Source: Candidatus Margulisiibacteriota bacterium | GTDB lineage: Bacteria; Margulisbacteria; WOR-1; JAKLHX01; JBAZKV01 | NCBI GenBank assembly: GCA_041650635.1 | Contig: JBAZKV010000002.1 | Location: forward strand, 47,912-111,911 | Direction: 5' to 3' | Length of the DNA: 64,000 nt | Part shown: one piece after another, positions 36,822 to 43,968 of the stretch | Layout: each line of letters begins with the position of its first letter | How positions within the stretch are numbered: position 1 is the stretch's first letter | Translations under genes and position numbers: made by a program | Notes under the pieces: model-generated | Seen by the model: only the letters and a program-made list of their open reading frames with translations | What the model was told of the DNA's origin: nothing | The model's database searches: none

Positions 36822-39335
36822 TCACACTTCTTTCATTATTCCAAAAAAGTGGACAGAATTACTGTCAATATTTAGCGAGCGTGTCCCATAATTTCTAGCT
36901 ATCGAATAATATTGTTCAAATTCTTCTGAATTATAATATTCCAAATCCTTTAATGTTACAGGACGGCTTCCATTTTTGGGGGTTAGTATAGCAACGGACC
37001 CGTCAGATATTGAATTTTTTGGCATAAAACAAGCCCTAGGGTAATATGTTAAATTCGGGACGAGAATTGCATCTTTTCGGTTTATGTATTCATGCACTTT
37101 CAAAAATGAAGCATCATCTATATAAGTATCATAGTTATTGATGCTTAATACTTTATTGCTGCCTATATTCCTTGACTTCAATACTCTAATTTTGCCTTTA
37201 TTTGAAGTAATCTTCTTTGTAATTTGCCTGTCACGAAATGCCTTAAAAATCCCCAGATGCATTTTGTTTGACACACTGTCAAAGTATTCATTTCTGTATA
37301 TCACCCAATACGGATATCTATCTGATGTTATATACTGCTGATTTTGATAGTTCACGGATTCATTCACATATGATTCAATCTTGGTTTTTCCATTATCTTT
37401 TTTTTGTCTTACCCTATTGATAATCATGCTTACGGTTTCGATCTTTACCCCTTTAAATGCCTCTTCACCATAATCAGTAATTTTGGCTATTGATTTAGAG
37501 GCTATTATATTCCGTGTAACATCATACTCAGGTGAATTTATAAGGCTTTTTGGAACAATTAAAGCGACCACATTACCTATATCTAAAGATTTTTCCATGA
37601 AAAAAGAAAACAAATTATTCGATTTTCTATTCTTGGCACTGCTCTTATATTCCGCTAGCAACTCTTTATTGTTTGATATCTTTTTGAACGGAGGATTCCC
37701 TATTATGACATCGTATGAATTATCAAAGGAGTGTTTGAGATAGTCCGCGTGGATAAAGTTTATACGTATATTTGAAGGAACATTTAGCGCCTTAAGTAAA
37801 TATCTAAGCACATCCAGAGCCTCTTTTTCCACATCAATCACATCAATAACAACTTCAGGGATACTCTTATATTTTTCAATCAATATTGGCAAAAAGTTGC
37901 CCGCACCAACGGATGGTTCAAGAATTCTTATCTTCTGGTACTTTTCAGCAGCAGGCAAGTCATTTATCATCGTAAAACATATGTCTTGTCTTGTATAATA
38001 AGCTGCATTTTCCAATCTTTTTGAATTTGACAATTCTACAATCTTCGATAAAGCAACAAAGCCCAACCGCTCAGGATTATTCTTCACAAACATTTTTAGC
38101 TTATTAATATTATGGAGATCATACTCGCTAATTATTTTGCTTATGTTTTTGTCGTTGATTGGCGGAAACAAAGTAGTTTTCTTAATGTTTTTTGCAATTT
38201 GATGAAAAATAATTGTTGGAACTGCTTCACCGATTGATTGGCGAATGTTCATCTCTTCTTTTCTTAATATTTCCCTTTTCTCATTAATTGATAGTTTATT
38301 CAAGAGTTTTTCGTCAGCATCAAGCCACCTAAAACTGTCAGGAATAGACATCATTATCATTAATTCTCTAATGCTGAAGACCCTATTGTCCTTTGGATGA
38401 ATTGTATTTTGGCTTGCCAGAATATCATTTCTTGTATGGACACATGGGGCAGGCTTGTCCCAATAGCACCTGCTATATTTATCTCCATTTTTATTGGCAT
38501 TACACACAATAACTCCGCCTATTTTTTTGTGTGGGATATTATTCTTGTTTGTATTATTAAAAGCAGACTCTCCCTCCTTAATATCTTTAATCCAATTCAA
38601 CATGTTTTGATTATAGGAACGAAACCCGTGAAAGATATCATTTGGAGATATATCTCCCATTGCTTTTAACTCCGGCAAATGACCTATTGCCTTTCGCAGA
38701 GTACTTTCTTTTTGTTGTTTTGGGAATATGTCATAGGGAGAAATATCAAAGATATCTTTTCTTGAGCCTATAACAATAGTCCTTGTTCTGCTTGAGGGGC
38801 TACCATAATCTTTAAAATTTACGATCTTAAACAATATATGATATCTCCCGCCAAGGTTATTCTCAATCGCATCTCTGATTTTTTTTGATTTTCCGTCAAG
38901 ATCAATGCATTCCGTTGTCAAAAATGATCGAACATTCTCAAACACAAAAAATCTTGGGTTTAGTTCTTTGGTTATTTTTATCGACTCGATAACTAGAGAA
39001 TTCCTGCATTTCTCATTTTTCTTTTTATGATTAGCTACAGACATGCCTTGACAAGGAGGTGTTGCAAGAATAACATCGAGCTCTTTTAAATCGTATTTAT
39101 TCTTATATAAATTGTATTCATCATAAACCTTGGATTTTGTAATATGATTGGTAAGGTCACCACAGATATATCCTGAATCAATATTGCATTTATGATTTCT
39201 TCTCTGGATGTTTAAGCGTTTCTCTATTATCTCTACGGTTGCTATGCAGTTGAATCCCTCAATCTTAAACCCATAACATCCGATGCCAGCCCCGCTGAAT
39301 AAACTTATATATGTTAATTTCTTATTTTTCATCAT
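36822..39335 (-). CDS. Fused C5-cytosine / N6-adenine DNA methyltransferase
   Basis: This 837-residue protein contains two complete methyltransferases. Residues 1-385 are a C5 enzyme: SLFSGAGIGCYGF (motif I), ATPPCQGMS with catalytic Cys95 (motif IV), FENVRSF (VI), SSRTRTIVIG (VIII) and IGEAVPTII (X). Residues 440-837 are a gamma-type N6-adenine enzyme with ILEPSVGAGNF (motif I, 471-481) and IIGNPPFKK (motif IV, NPPF at 547-550). One chain could therefore protect two sites or two bases of one site. The start ATGATG has a weak AGGA. AT-rich composition indicates transfer. Confidence 0.92.
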   Translation of the reverse strand: MMKNKKLTYISLFSGAGIGCYGFKIEGFNCIATVEIIEKRLNIQRRNHKCNIDSGYICGDLTNHITKSKVYDEYNLYKNKYDLKELDVILATPPCQGMSVANHKKKNEKCRNSLVIESIKITKELNPRFFVFENVRSFLTTECIDLDGKSKKIRDAIENNLGGRYHILFKIVNFKDYGSPSSRTRTIVIGSRKDIFDISPYDIFPKQQKESTLRKAIGHLPELKAMGDISPNDIFHGFRSYNQNMLNWIKDIKEGESAFNNTNKNNIPHKKIGGVIVCNANKNGDKYSRCYWDKPAPCVHTRNDILASQNTIHPKDNRVFSIRELMIMMSIPDSFRWLDADEKLLNKLSINEKREILRKEEMNIRQSIGEAVPTIIFHQIAKNIKKTTLFPPINDKNISKIISEYDLHNINKLKMFVKNNPERLGFVALSKIVELSNSKRLENAAYYTRQDICFTMINDLPAAEKYQKIRILEPSVGAGNFLPILIEKYKSIPEVVIDVIDVEKEALDVLRYLLKALNVPSNIRINFIHADYLKHSFDNSYDVIIGNPPFKKISNNKELLAEYKSSAKNRKSNNLFSFFMEKSLDIGNVVALIVPKSLINSPEYDVTRNIIASKSIAKITDYGEEAFKGVKIETVSMIINRVRQKKDNGKTKIESYVNESVNYQNQQYITSDRYPYWVIYRNEYFDSVSNKMHLGIFKAFRDRQITKKITSNKGKIRVLKSRNIGSNKVLSINNYDTYIDDASFLKVHEYINRKDAILVPNLTYYPRACFMPKNSISDGSVAILTPKNGSRPVTLKDLEYYNSEEFEQYYSIARNYGTRSLNIDSNSVHFFGIMKEV

Positions 39336-39342
39336 ATTTCCT

Positions 39343-39380
39343 ATTAAAAAACAAAAAACCTACGCATTTTCTGCGAGGTT
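39343..39380 (-). terminator. Hairpin and U-run just before the R-M operon (possible attenuator)
   Basis: On the minus strand AACCTCGCAG and TGCGTAGGTT pair around a short A-rich loop and are followed by TTTTTTGTTTTTT. The T run ends about 8 nt before the methyltransferase start codon, so the terminator would stop transcripts entering the operon from upstream. Confidence 0.65.
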
Positions 39381-39692
39381 TTACTTATTTTCATGTGGAG
39401 GTTTCCCCCTCGGAACTCACCACGTATTTGCACATATTTATATAATACTTTTTGATAAGTGTCAATGTCTTTATTTGATTGCTCTACTTGAATGCGGCTC
39501 TTACCATTATTGATATCATTATGAATTATTGCAAGCCCATCTGCAAGATACCAAATATTCAATTTCATTAATTTAGAAAAATCTCGATATCGGTATTTAT
39601 TGCTTGGCGGGCGCACATTAGAGTGGGCGGTCATAAGGAAGCGCCCGCCATATAACGAAACCGCCCAATATTTCTTTAATATGGGCCGTACT
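39381..39692. other. Spacer upstream of the R-M operon
   Basis: No convincing gene is visible. A 96-codon minus-strand frame (39344-39634) has no Shine-Dalgarno sequence, runs through the terminator hairpin and lacks coding character. The segment may be a leader or small RNA ending at the 39343-39380 hairpin. Confidence 0.4.
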
Positions 39693-39875
39693 TGGCATTA
39701 GGTATAATCAGAGAGATCAGACCGATAGTTTTAGAATTATTGTTGAGGCGCAGTTGATTATTGTTGCGAACTAATGTTCCGCAAGGTTTTTCTTCAGCAG
39801 TTTTTAACTTCCCTTTTTCATTTTTAAAAGCACTATCAAGGCGGCTTGGGGCTGGGTGGCGGCAGCCCCAAGCCG
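39693..39875. repeat. Complete attP-like junction in inverted orientation (P arm, core, P' arm)
   Basis: 39693-39752 is the exact inverted copy of the arm at 35404-35463. 39747-39875 is the inverted copy, with about one mismatch, of 43644-43772. The two overlap in the 6-bp core (GGCGCA on this strand). This is the arrangement expected of a recombined attP, yet it lies inside the island. The P' part includes a GGCGGCTTGG hairpin that would act as the recombinase-gene terminator. Confidence 0.85.
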
Positions 39876-39891
39876 CAGAAAGATGCTCTTC

Positions 39892-40035
39892 CTAGCACAA
39901 TTCTTTTTTCTTATCGCCATTTAAGAAGGCGGGCTCGTAATTGGCGCTGTCCAACAGTGCTACTTCTATTGCCTCTTTAGAATAAATTAAAAGATGTGCC
40001 TTTTTGAGCTGAAATATATTGTCCTCTCCCTGTTT
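39892..40035 (-). pseudogene. C-terminal remnant of a second serine recombinase
   Basis: The minus-strand frame ends with LLIYSKEAIEVALLDSAN and AFLNGDKKKEL, then Cys and a stop. This matches the end of the recombinase at 42311 (ALIYSKEAIEVSLLYSAN, AFENGSKKKEL). Nothing upstream resembles a recombinase, so only the last 40 or so codons survive. It belongs to the inverted P' arm. Confidence 0.85.
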
Positions 40036-40070
40036 TCCCAGTTTATCATTTCCCCGCTTTTCGCTGTCAA

Positions 40071-40097
40071 GTTGGGACCGATCTGATCGGTCCCAAC
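40071..40097. repeat. Palindromic element family 3
   Basis: GTTGGGACCGATC and its exact reverse complement are separated by one T: a perfect 27-nt palindrome truncating the recombinase remnant. It is related to the palindrome in the GT2 gene at 18211. Confidence 0.8.
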
Positions 40098-40225
40098 TGC
40101 TCCAGTCAGCTTCGACTCGCCTGCGCGGCAATGAGACACATAGCTCCGGCTCGCTCATCCTCCTTCCGCCCCTACGGGTGACAGCGGCGGGGAAATGATC
40201 CTTGATTCTCAAGGAGGTGTCGTAT

Positions 40226-40759
40226 ATGTCTATTCACCGTTTGGCAGGGGTTGTGGGGTCCCGTTCTCTTCCGGTTCGTTTTGCTCCGCTCGTTGATCAG
40301 GTTGTGTCTTTGCTTCTGTCTCGCGGGTTTGATGTGGCTTCGGGCGGCGCCGTGGGCGCTGATCAGTTTGCTTTGTCTGCTCTCCTTGGTTGCGGCGCTT
40401 CATCTCGCGGCGTTATTCATTCAGCCTGGTCTTCTATTGCGGGTTTCCCCTCCCAGGTCCGCGCTGATGTGGTTCGGTTCATTGCGGCCGGGGGTCGCGT
40501 GGTCTGGGGCTCTGCTTCTGCCGGTTCTCCCCGCTCTGTTGCCGTTTCTGCTCTTCTTGGCCGCAATAGGCGTTTGGTTTCCGCATCCTCTGTCATTGTT
40601 GCCTTTCTTCACGGGTCCTCGCGCGGCTCTCTTTACACAGTTCGTCAGGCTGTTTCCCGGGGCGTTCCTGTCATCGTCTTTCTTTGCGGCTCAGGTGCTT
40701 ATATCCCATTTGATCTTTCCGCCTATTGCCACATCTTTAATTATGCTTCAGGAATTTAA
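40226..40759 (+). CDS. SLOG/DprA-like Rossmann-fold protein with pyrimidine-rich coding strand
   Basis: I chose ATG 40226 with AAGGAGG 9 nt upstream. The 177-residue product has AGVVGSRSLP and GFDVASGGAVGADQFALSALL, the nucleotide-binding loop pattern of DprA/Smf and other SLOG proteins, and later a VIVAFLHGSSRGS loop. It lacks the DNA-binding parts of full DprA, so it may be a nucleotide-binding or sensor protein of the mobile element. Codon use is strikingly different from neighbours: CGT, GTT, TCT and GCT dominate and the coding strand is rich in T and C, while most local genes use AGG and AAA. Confidence 0.75.
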   Translation: MSIHRLAGVVGSRSLPVRFAPLVDQVVSLLLSRGFDVASGGAVGADQFALSALLGCGASSRGVIHSAWSSIAGFPSQVRADVVRFIAAGGRVVWGSASAGSPRSVAVSALLGRNRRLVSASSVIVAFLHGSSRGSLYTVRQAVSRGVPVIVFLCGSGAYIPFDLSAYCHIFNYASGI

Positions 40760-40764
40760 CTGTG

Positions 40765-40793
40765 TTGACTTTTACCTGCAACTTTTGTACAAT
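40765..40793 (+). promoter_or_regulatory. Sigma70-type promoter of the XRE-ImmA operon
   Basis: TTGACT, a 17-nt spacer and TACAAT are followed after 6 nt by the ATG at 40800. This is a near-consensus promoter whose start point coincides with the start codon. Confidence 0.8.
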
Positions 40794-40799
40794 AAAGCC

Positions 40800-41135
40800 A
40801 TGTTTGGCAATAGGATCAGAGAACTTAGGAATAAAGAAGATCTTACGCAAAGAGAATTTGCCAAGAAGATTGGGATCGATTTTACATACTTAAGCAAAAT
40901 CGAGAACGGAAAAATGGATCCTCCTTCAGAAGCAACAATAATGAAGATGGCTGAGGTCTTGAAGGTGAATTCTGATGAATTATTGACTCTTGCAAAGAAA
41001 TTTCCTAAAGATTTGAATGATATCTTGCATAAGAACCCGCGAACGATCGAACTTCTTCGTGCGATTCAGTCAAAAAGGATAACTGACGACGAAATCGATA
41101 AATTATTCGATAGGATTAAACACGAAAAACGATGA
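40800..41135 (+). CDS. XRE-family transcriptional regulator (ImmR-like)
   Basis: I start it at ATG 40800; the longer frame upstream is a shadow of the SLOG gene. The 111-residue protein has a helix-turn-helix at residues 2-60 (IRELRNKEDLTQREFAKKIG, then YLSKIENGK) and a short C-terminal tail. It is followed by an ImmA-type peptidase with a 4-nt overlap. Such repressor/peptidase pairs control excision and transfer of mobile elements such as ICEBs1. The transcript seems leaderless, with a consensus promoter. Confidence 0.9.
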   Translation: MFGNRIRELRNKEDLTQREFAKKIGIDFTYLSKIENGKMDPPSEATIMKMAEVLKVNSDELLTLAKKFPKDLNDILHKNPRTIELLRAIQSKRITDDEIDKLFDRIKHEKR

Positions 41136-41857
41136 AATATATCTCATACGATAAAATCGAAACTTTGACCGAGCAAAGACTTTGCGAATATGAAAGTAAA
41201 TTCGGTCAGATAGTTTCGCCTCCGATTCCCATCGACAAAATAATTGAAAGATTATTCAGCCTGCGTATTCTCTGGGAAAATATTCACGAAGAAGATGGGG
41301 AGGTGATCCTCGGTGGTCTTCGTCCGAACGAGAAGCAGATTGTTCTGAATGATTCGAGAATGCCTCTTTTTAATAAATATGAAGGATTAGAGCCTTTTAC
41401 AAAGGGCCATGAGTTGGGGCATTGGGACTTGCTCGAGGAAAAAGATTTGATTGGCCACCAGATGTTCAACTTTTTGACAAAAAGCAGCTTTGTTTTGAGG
41501 AGTTCATCTGATAAAGATGCCGAAAAAGTCAGAGTGCTAATTGCAAATCTTTGGAAAGGACCTGATTTCTACAAAGTAATAAAATCTATTGAAGGCAAAA
41601 AAGATGATGCAATTACAAAAAGAATTATTGACAGATATGCAAGTACCCTTTTGATGCCAAAACATCTGATAAAAAAAGTTTGCGCAACTCTTGATATTTT
41701 GAGCTGGAGCGATCTATATAAGCTACGTAAAATCTTTAATGTGACAATTTCTGCCCTTACCGTGAGGCTTCAACAGCTGAATATGATATACATTGATAAC
41801 AAGAAAATCTATAAGTCAAAGGAGGATGCAATCGGTCAATTAGCCCTAATAAGATAG
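41132..41857 (+). CDS. ImmA/IrrE-family metallopeptidase
   Basis: The 241-residue protein has the zinc motif FTKGHELGHWDLLEE (HExxH) at about residues 90-97 and a helical region after it (RYASTLLMPKHLIKK). It matches COG2856. In mobile elements these peptidases cleave the partner XRE repressor in response to DNA damage or neighbouring signals. It is coupled to the repressor by ATGA and followed by a terminator. Confidence 0.9.
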   Translation: MKYISYDKIETLTEQRLCEYESKFGQIVSPPIPIDKIIERLFSLRILWENIHEEDGEVILGGLRPNEKQIVLNDSRMPLFNKYEGLEPFTKGHELGHWDLLEEKDLIGHQMFNFLTKSSFVLRSSSDKDAEKVRVLIANLWKGPDFYKVIKSIEGKKDDAITKRIIDRYASTLLMPKHLIKKVCATLDILSWSDLYKLRKIFNVTISALTVRLQQLNMIYIDNKKIYKSKEDAIGQLALIR

Positions 41858-41886
41858 GATTCGAGCATCGCCCTATTAGGGCATTT
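41843..41886 (+). terminator. Terminator after the ImmA-like gene
   Basis: GCCCTAATA and TATTAGGGC pair over a loop of about 22 nt and are followed by TTTTTTAT. The stem begins inside the last codons of the gene. Confidence 0.8.
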
Positions 41887-41963
41887 TTTATAAGGTCGAT
41901 GTTGCAGTTGAATATCAACGCAACAAATAAGGGCGATAGATAATTACGAAAGGGGTGATTGAC

Positions 41964-42236
41964 GTGGCTACACAGTCGGAAATAATTGCGGCTATCGAGC
42001 AGCGAGTAACTACTTCCAAGACAGTACAGTATTCCATTTGGACTATAGGGATAACAGCTGATCCAAAACAACGAAGAGATCAACATGAATCTGATGGAAA
42101 AAACACAGCCCACTGGATGCATTGGAAAGCTGATTCAGAAACGATAGCAAGGAATGTTGAAAAATACTTCCTAAGTAAAGGCATGAAAGGTGACGTAGGC
42201 GGAGGAATTTATCCAACATACGTTTATATTTTCTAG
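41964..42236 (+). CDS. Small GIY-YIG-like protein
   Basis: I use GTG 41964 with AAAGGGG about 8 nt upstream. The 90-residue protein has TVQYSIWTIGITADPKQRRDQHE and later a conserved-looking ARNVEKYFLSKG, which fits the pattern of GIY-YIG nucleases (YxxYxG, then KR near a His, then an acidic E in a helix). The second aromatic part of the motif is weak (WTIG). It could be a truncated or regulatory version. It sits between the ImmA and recombinase genes of the island. Confidence 0.55.
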   Translation: MATQSEIIAAIEQRVTTSKTVQYSIWTIGITADPKQRRDQHESDGKNTAHWMHWKADSETIARNVEKYFLSKGMKGDVGGGIYPTYVYIF

Positions 42237-42248
42237 CCAGTTTTGTAT

Positions 42249-42283
42249 CCCAAGGGTATTGCGTTAAATGCTCTACCCTTGGG
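42249..42283. promoter_or_regulatory. 10-bp perfect hairpin upstream of the recombinase gene
   Basis: CCCAAGGGTA and TACCCTTGGG pair around a 15-nt loop in the spacer before the recombinase Shine-Dalgarno site. No T run follows, so it could be an operator or an mRNA structure instead of a terminator. Confidence 0.5.
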
Positions 42284-42310
42284 GGCATATAAAGAAAGGA
42301 GAACAAGCGT

Positions 42311-43828
42311 ATGAAAGCCGCTATCTATACGAGGGTTTCTACCGATGGACAGGCCGAGGTCGAGTTTAATTCGTGCGAGACACAGGAGATCAAGATCAGG
42401 TCGTTCATATCAAGCCAGAATGATCTTGAGGTCCATAAGGTCTATTCCGACCAAGGATATACAGGAGCCAATACAGACCGGCCTGCCCTGCAGGAGATGA
42501 TAGGCGACATACAGAATGGGAAGATCAATCTTGTTATCGCGTATAAGATCGACCGCTTAACAAGATCTCCTAAAGATTTTTATCAGCTTATTGAGATCTT
42601 TGAGCAATACAACGTCAGTTTTATATCAGTCACGGAAAGATTTGACACCTCTACCCCATCCGGAAGGCTTTTGAGGAATATAATGCTCACTTTTGCCCAA
42701 TTTGAGCGTGAGCTCATCAGCGAAAGAATAAAAGACAAAATGTTTGAACGCGCTAAAAAGGGCTTTTGGTGCGCCGGAGTAACGCCTTTCGGCTATAAGA
42801 GAGAAAACAAAAGGCTGGTAATTGAACCAAGGGAAGCGGATATTATTAGGACCATATTTGAAACCTTTGTTTCAACAGGGGTCTTGGCTGAAGTATATGA
42901 GCTGTTAAAAAAGAAAAAGATGTTTGGCAGGAATGGACTGCCCATATTGAAAACCTGCATTTCTTACATCTTAAGGTCCACAGTTTATGTGGGAAAGGTC
43001 AGGCATAACGGGAATTTTTATAAAGGTTTGCATGAGCCGCTTATTTCAGAAGAGCTCTTTCAAGAAGCTCAATTATTATTTAAGCCACTTAATAAAAAAA
43101 GCAAAGTCTTTAACTATACGCTATTTCCGGGATTGGTCAGGTGTAAAGAATGCGGCTCGGTTATGACATCAGTTTTTACGAACAAATTCAGCAACGGCAA
43201 GCGGGTAAGGTATTTTTATTATCGCTGCACATCAATAGTAAAAAGAGACGGATCGTTCTGCGGCATCAAACAGGTAAGCTCCGACAGATTAGACTCATAT
43301 ATCGTTGATAATCTCGATAAAATAGCAAAAAATCAGCAGTACCTGGATAGTTTGATTTTTATGCTCAATAATCAGGCCAAGGGTAGGCAAATTGGGGTCG
43401 AACCAAACGGGGACGGCTCTTTTTATACCTCCGAAAGAGTGCGCGAGATCATAGGAAAGATCGTTAAAGCCTCAAAACTGCAAGGAAATGTTGAAAAGAG
43501 GGCTGTCATAAAAAGGCACATCAAGGCATTAATTTATTCAAAAGAGGCAATAGAAGTATCCCTGTTGTACAGCGCAAATGACTCGCCCGCATTCGAAAAT
43601 GGCTCTAAGAAAAAAGAATTGAGCACGGAAGACCATCATTCGGCGGCTTGGGTCTGCCGCCACCCAGCCCCAAGCCGCCTTGATAGTGCTTTTAAAAATG
43701 AAAAAGGGAAGTTAAAAACTGCTGAAGAAAAACCTTGCGGAACATTAGTTCGCAACAATAATCAACTGCGCCATGTTGGATTCGAACCAACGGCCCGCTG
43801 CTTAAGAGGCAGCTGCTCTACCAACTGA
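42311..43828 (+). CDS. Large serine recombinase of the island, with a read-through C-terminus
   Basis: The ATG follows AAAGGAG. Residues 1-150 form the resolvase domain (IYTRVSTDGQ with the nucleophilic Ser, AYKIDRLTRSPKDF, LLRNIMLTFAQFERELISERI). A recombinase domain, a zinc ribbon (CKECGSVM, then Cys pairs YYRC and FCGI) and a coiled-coil follow. The natural end should be near KKELS (residue about 438), where the 39892 copy stops. Here the stop is lost, so the frame runs another 60 or so codons through the terminator hairpin and into the antisense of tRNA-Lys. It integrates or excises the element. Confidence 0.93.
   Translation: MKAAIYTRVSTDGQAEVEFNSCETQEIKIRSFISSQNDLEVHKVYSDQGYTGANTDRPALQEMIGDIQNGKINLVIAYKIDRLTRSPKDFYQLIEIFEQYNVSFISVTERFDTSTPSGRLLRNIMLTFAQFERELISERIKDKMFERAKKGFWCAGVTPFGYKRENKRLVIEPREADIIRTIFETFVSTGVLAEVYELLKKKKMFGRNGLPILKTCISYILRSTVYVGKVRHNGNFYKGLHEPLISEELFQEAQLLFKPLNKKSKVFNYTLFPGLVRCKECGSVMTSVFTNKFSNGKRVRYFYYRCTSIVKRDGSFCGIKQVSSDRLDSYIVDNLDKIAKNQQYLDSLIFMLNNQAKGRQIGVEPNGDGSFYTSERVREIIGKIVKASKLQGNVEKRAVIKRHIKALIYSKEAIEVSLLYSANDSPAFENGSKKKELSTEDHHSAAWVCRHPAPSRLDSAFKNEKGKLKTAEEKPCGTLVRNNNQLRHVGFEPTARCLRGSCSTN
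43644..43772. repeat. Right island junction: P' arm plus core TGCGCC at tRNA-Lys
   Basis: The 129-bp arm is an inverted copy of 39747-39875. The core TGCGCC (43767-43772) includes the last bases of the tRNA-Lys acceptor stem, so integration kept the tRNA intact. Confidence 0.88.
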
Positions 43829-43839
43829 GCTAATGGCGC
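43768..43839 (-). tRNA. tRNA-Lys(CTT), integration site
   Basis: A 72-nt cloverleaf on the minus strand with acceptor GCGCCAT/ATGGCGC, anticodon loop CTCTTAA (anticodon CTT) and T loop TTCGAAT. Its 3' end abuts the island. A palindromic element lies between it and a TGtTATAAT promoter at 43940-43945. Confidence 0.95.
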
Positions 43840-43842
43840 AAA

Positions 43843-43919
43843 ACTAATAAACCTTCACTGCCTAGCACTGAGCGACCCCGAGCCCTGTCGAGGGGGAGTC
43901 GAAGTGCTAATGGCGCAAA
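43843..43919. repeat. Palindromic element family 1 with a 14-bp flanking duplication
   Basis: GAGCGACCCCGAGCC, GTCGAGGGGGAGTCGAAG mark the element. GCTAATGGCGCAAA occurs on both sides (43829-43842 and 43906-43919). The first copy is the tRNA-Lys 5' end plus leader, which suggests a target duplication on insertion. Confidence 0.8.
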
Positions 43920-43968
43920 TAAGAAAGCTTTCAAATAAAATTATAACATGACACAACGGGGCAAATGG

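Noticed and set aside
39344..39634. 96-codon minus-strand frame before the methyltransferase
   Set aside because: No ribosome-binding site, it runs through a terminator hairpin, and its amino-acid make-up looks random.
40251..40799. 183-codon N-terminal extension of the XRE regulator, rich in Leu, Ala and Phe
   Set aside because: It is a shadow frame of the pyrimidine-rich SLOG gene. The promoter and the helix-turn-helix start at 40800 show the real beginning.
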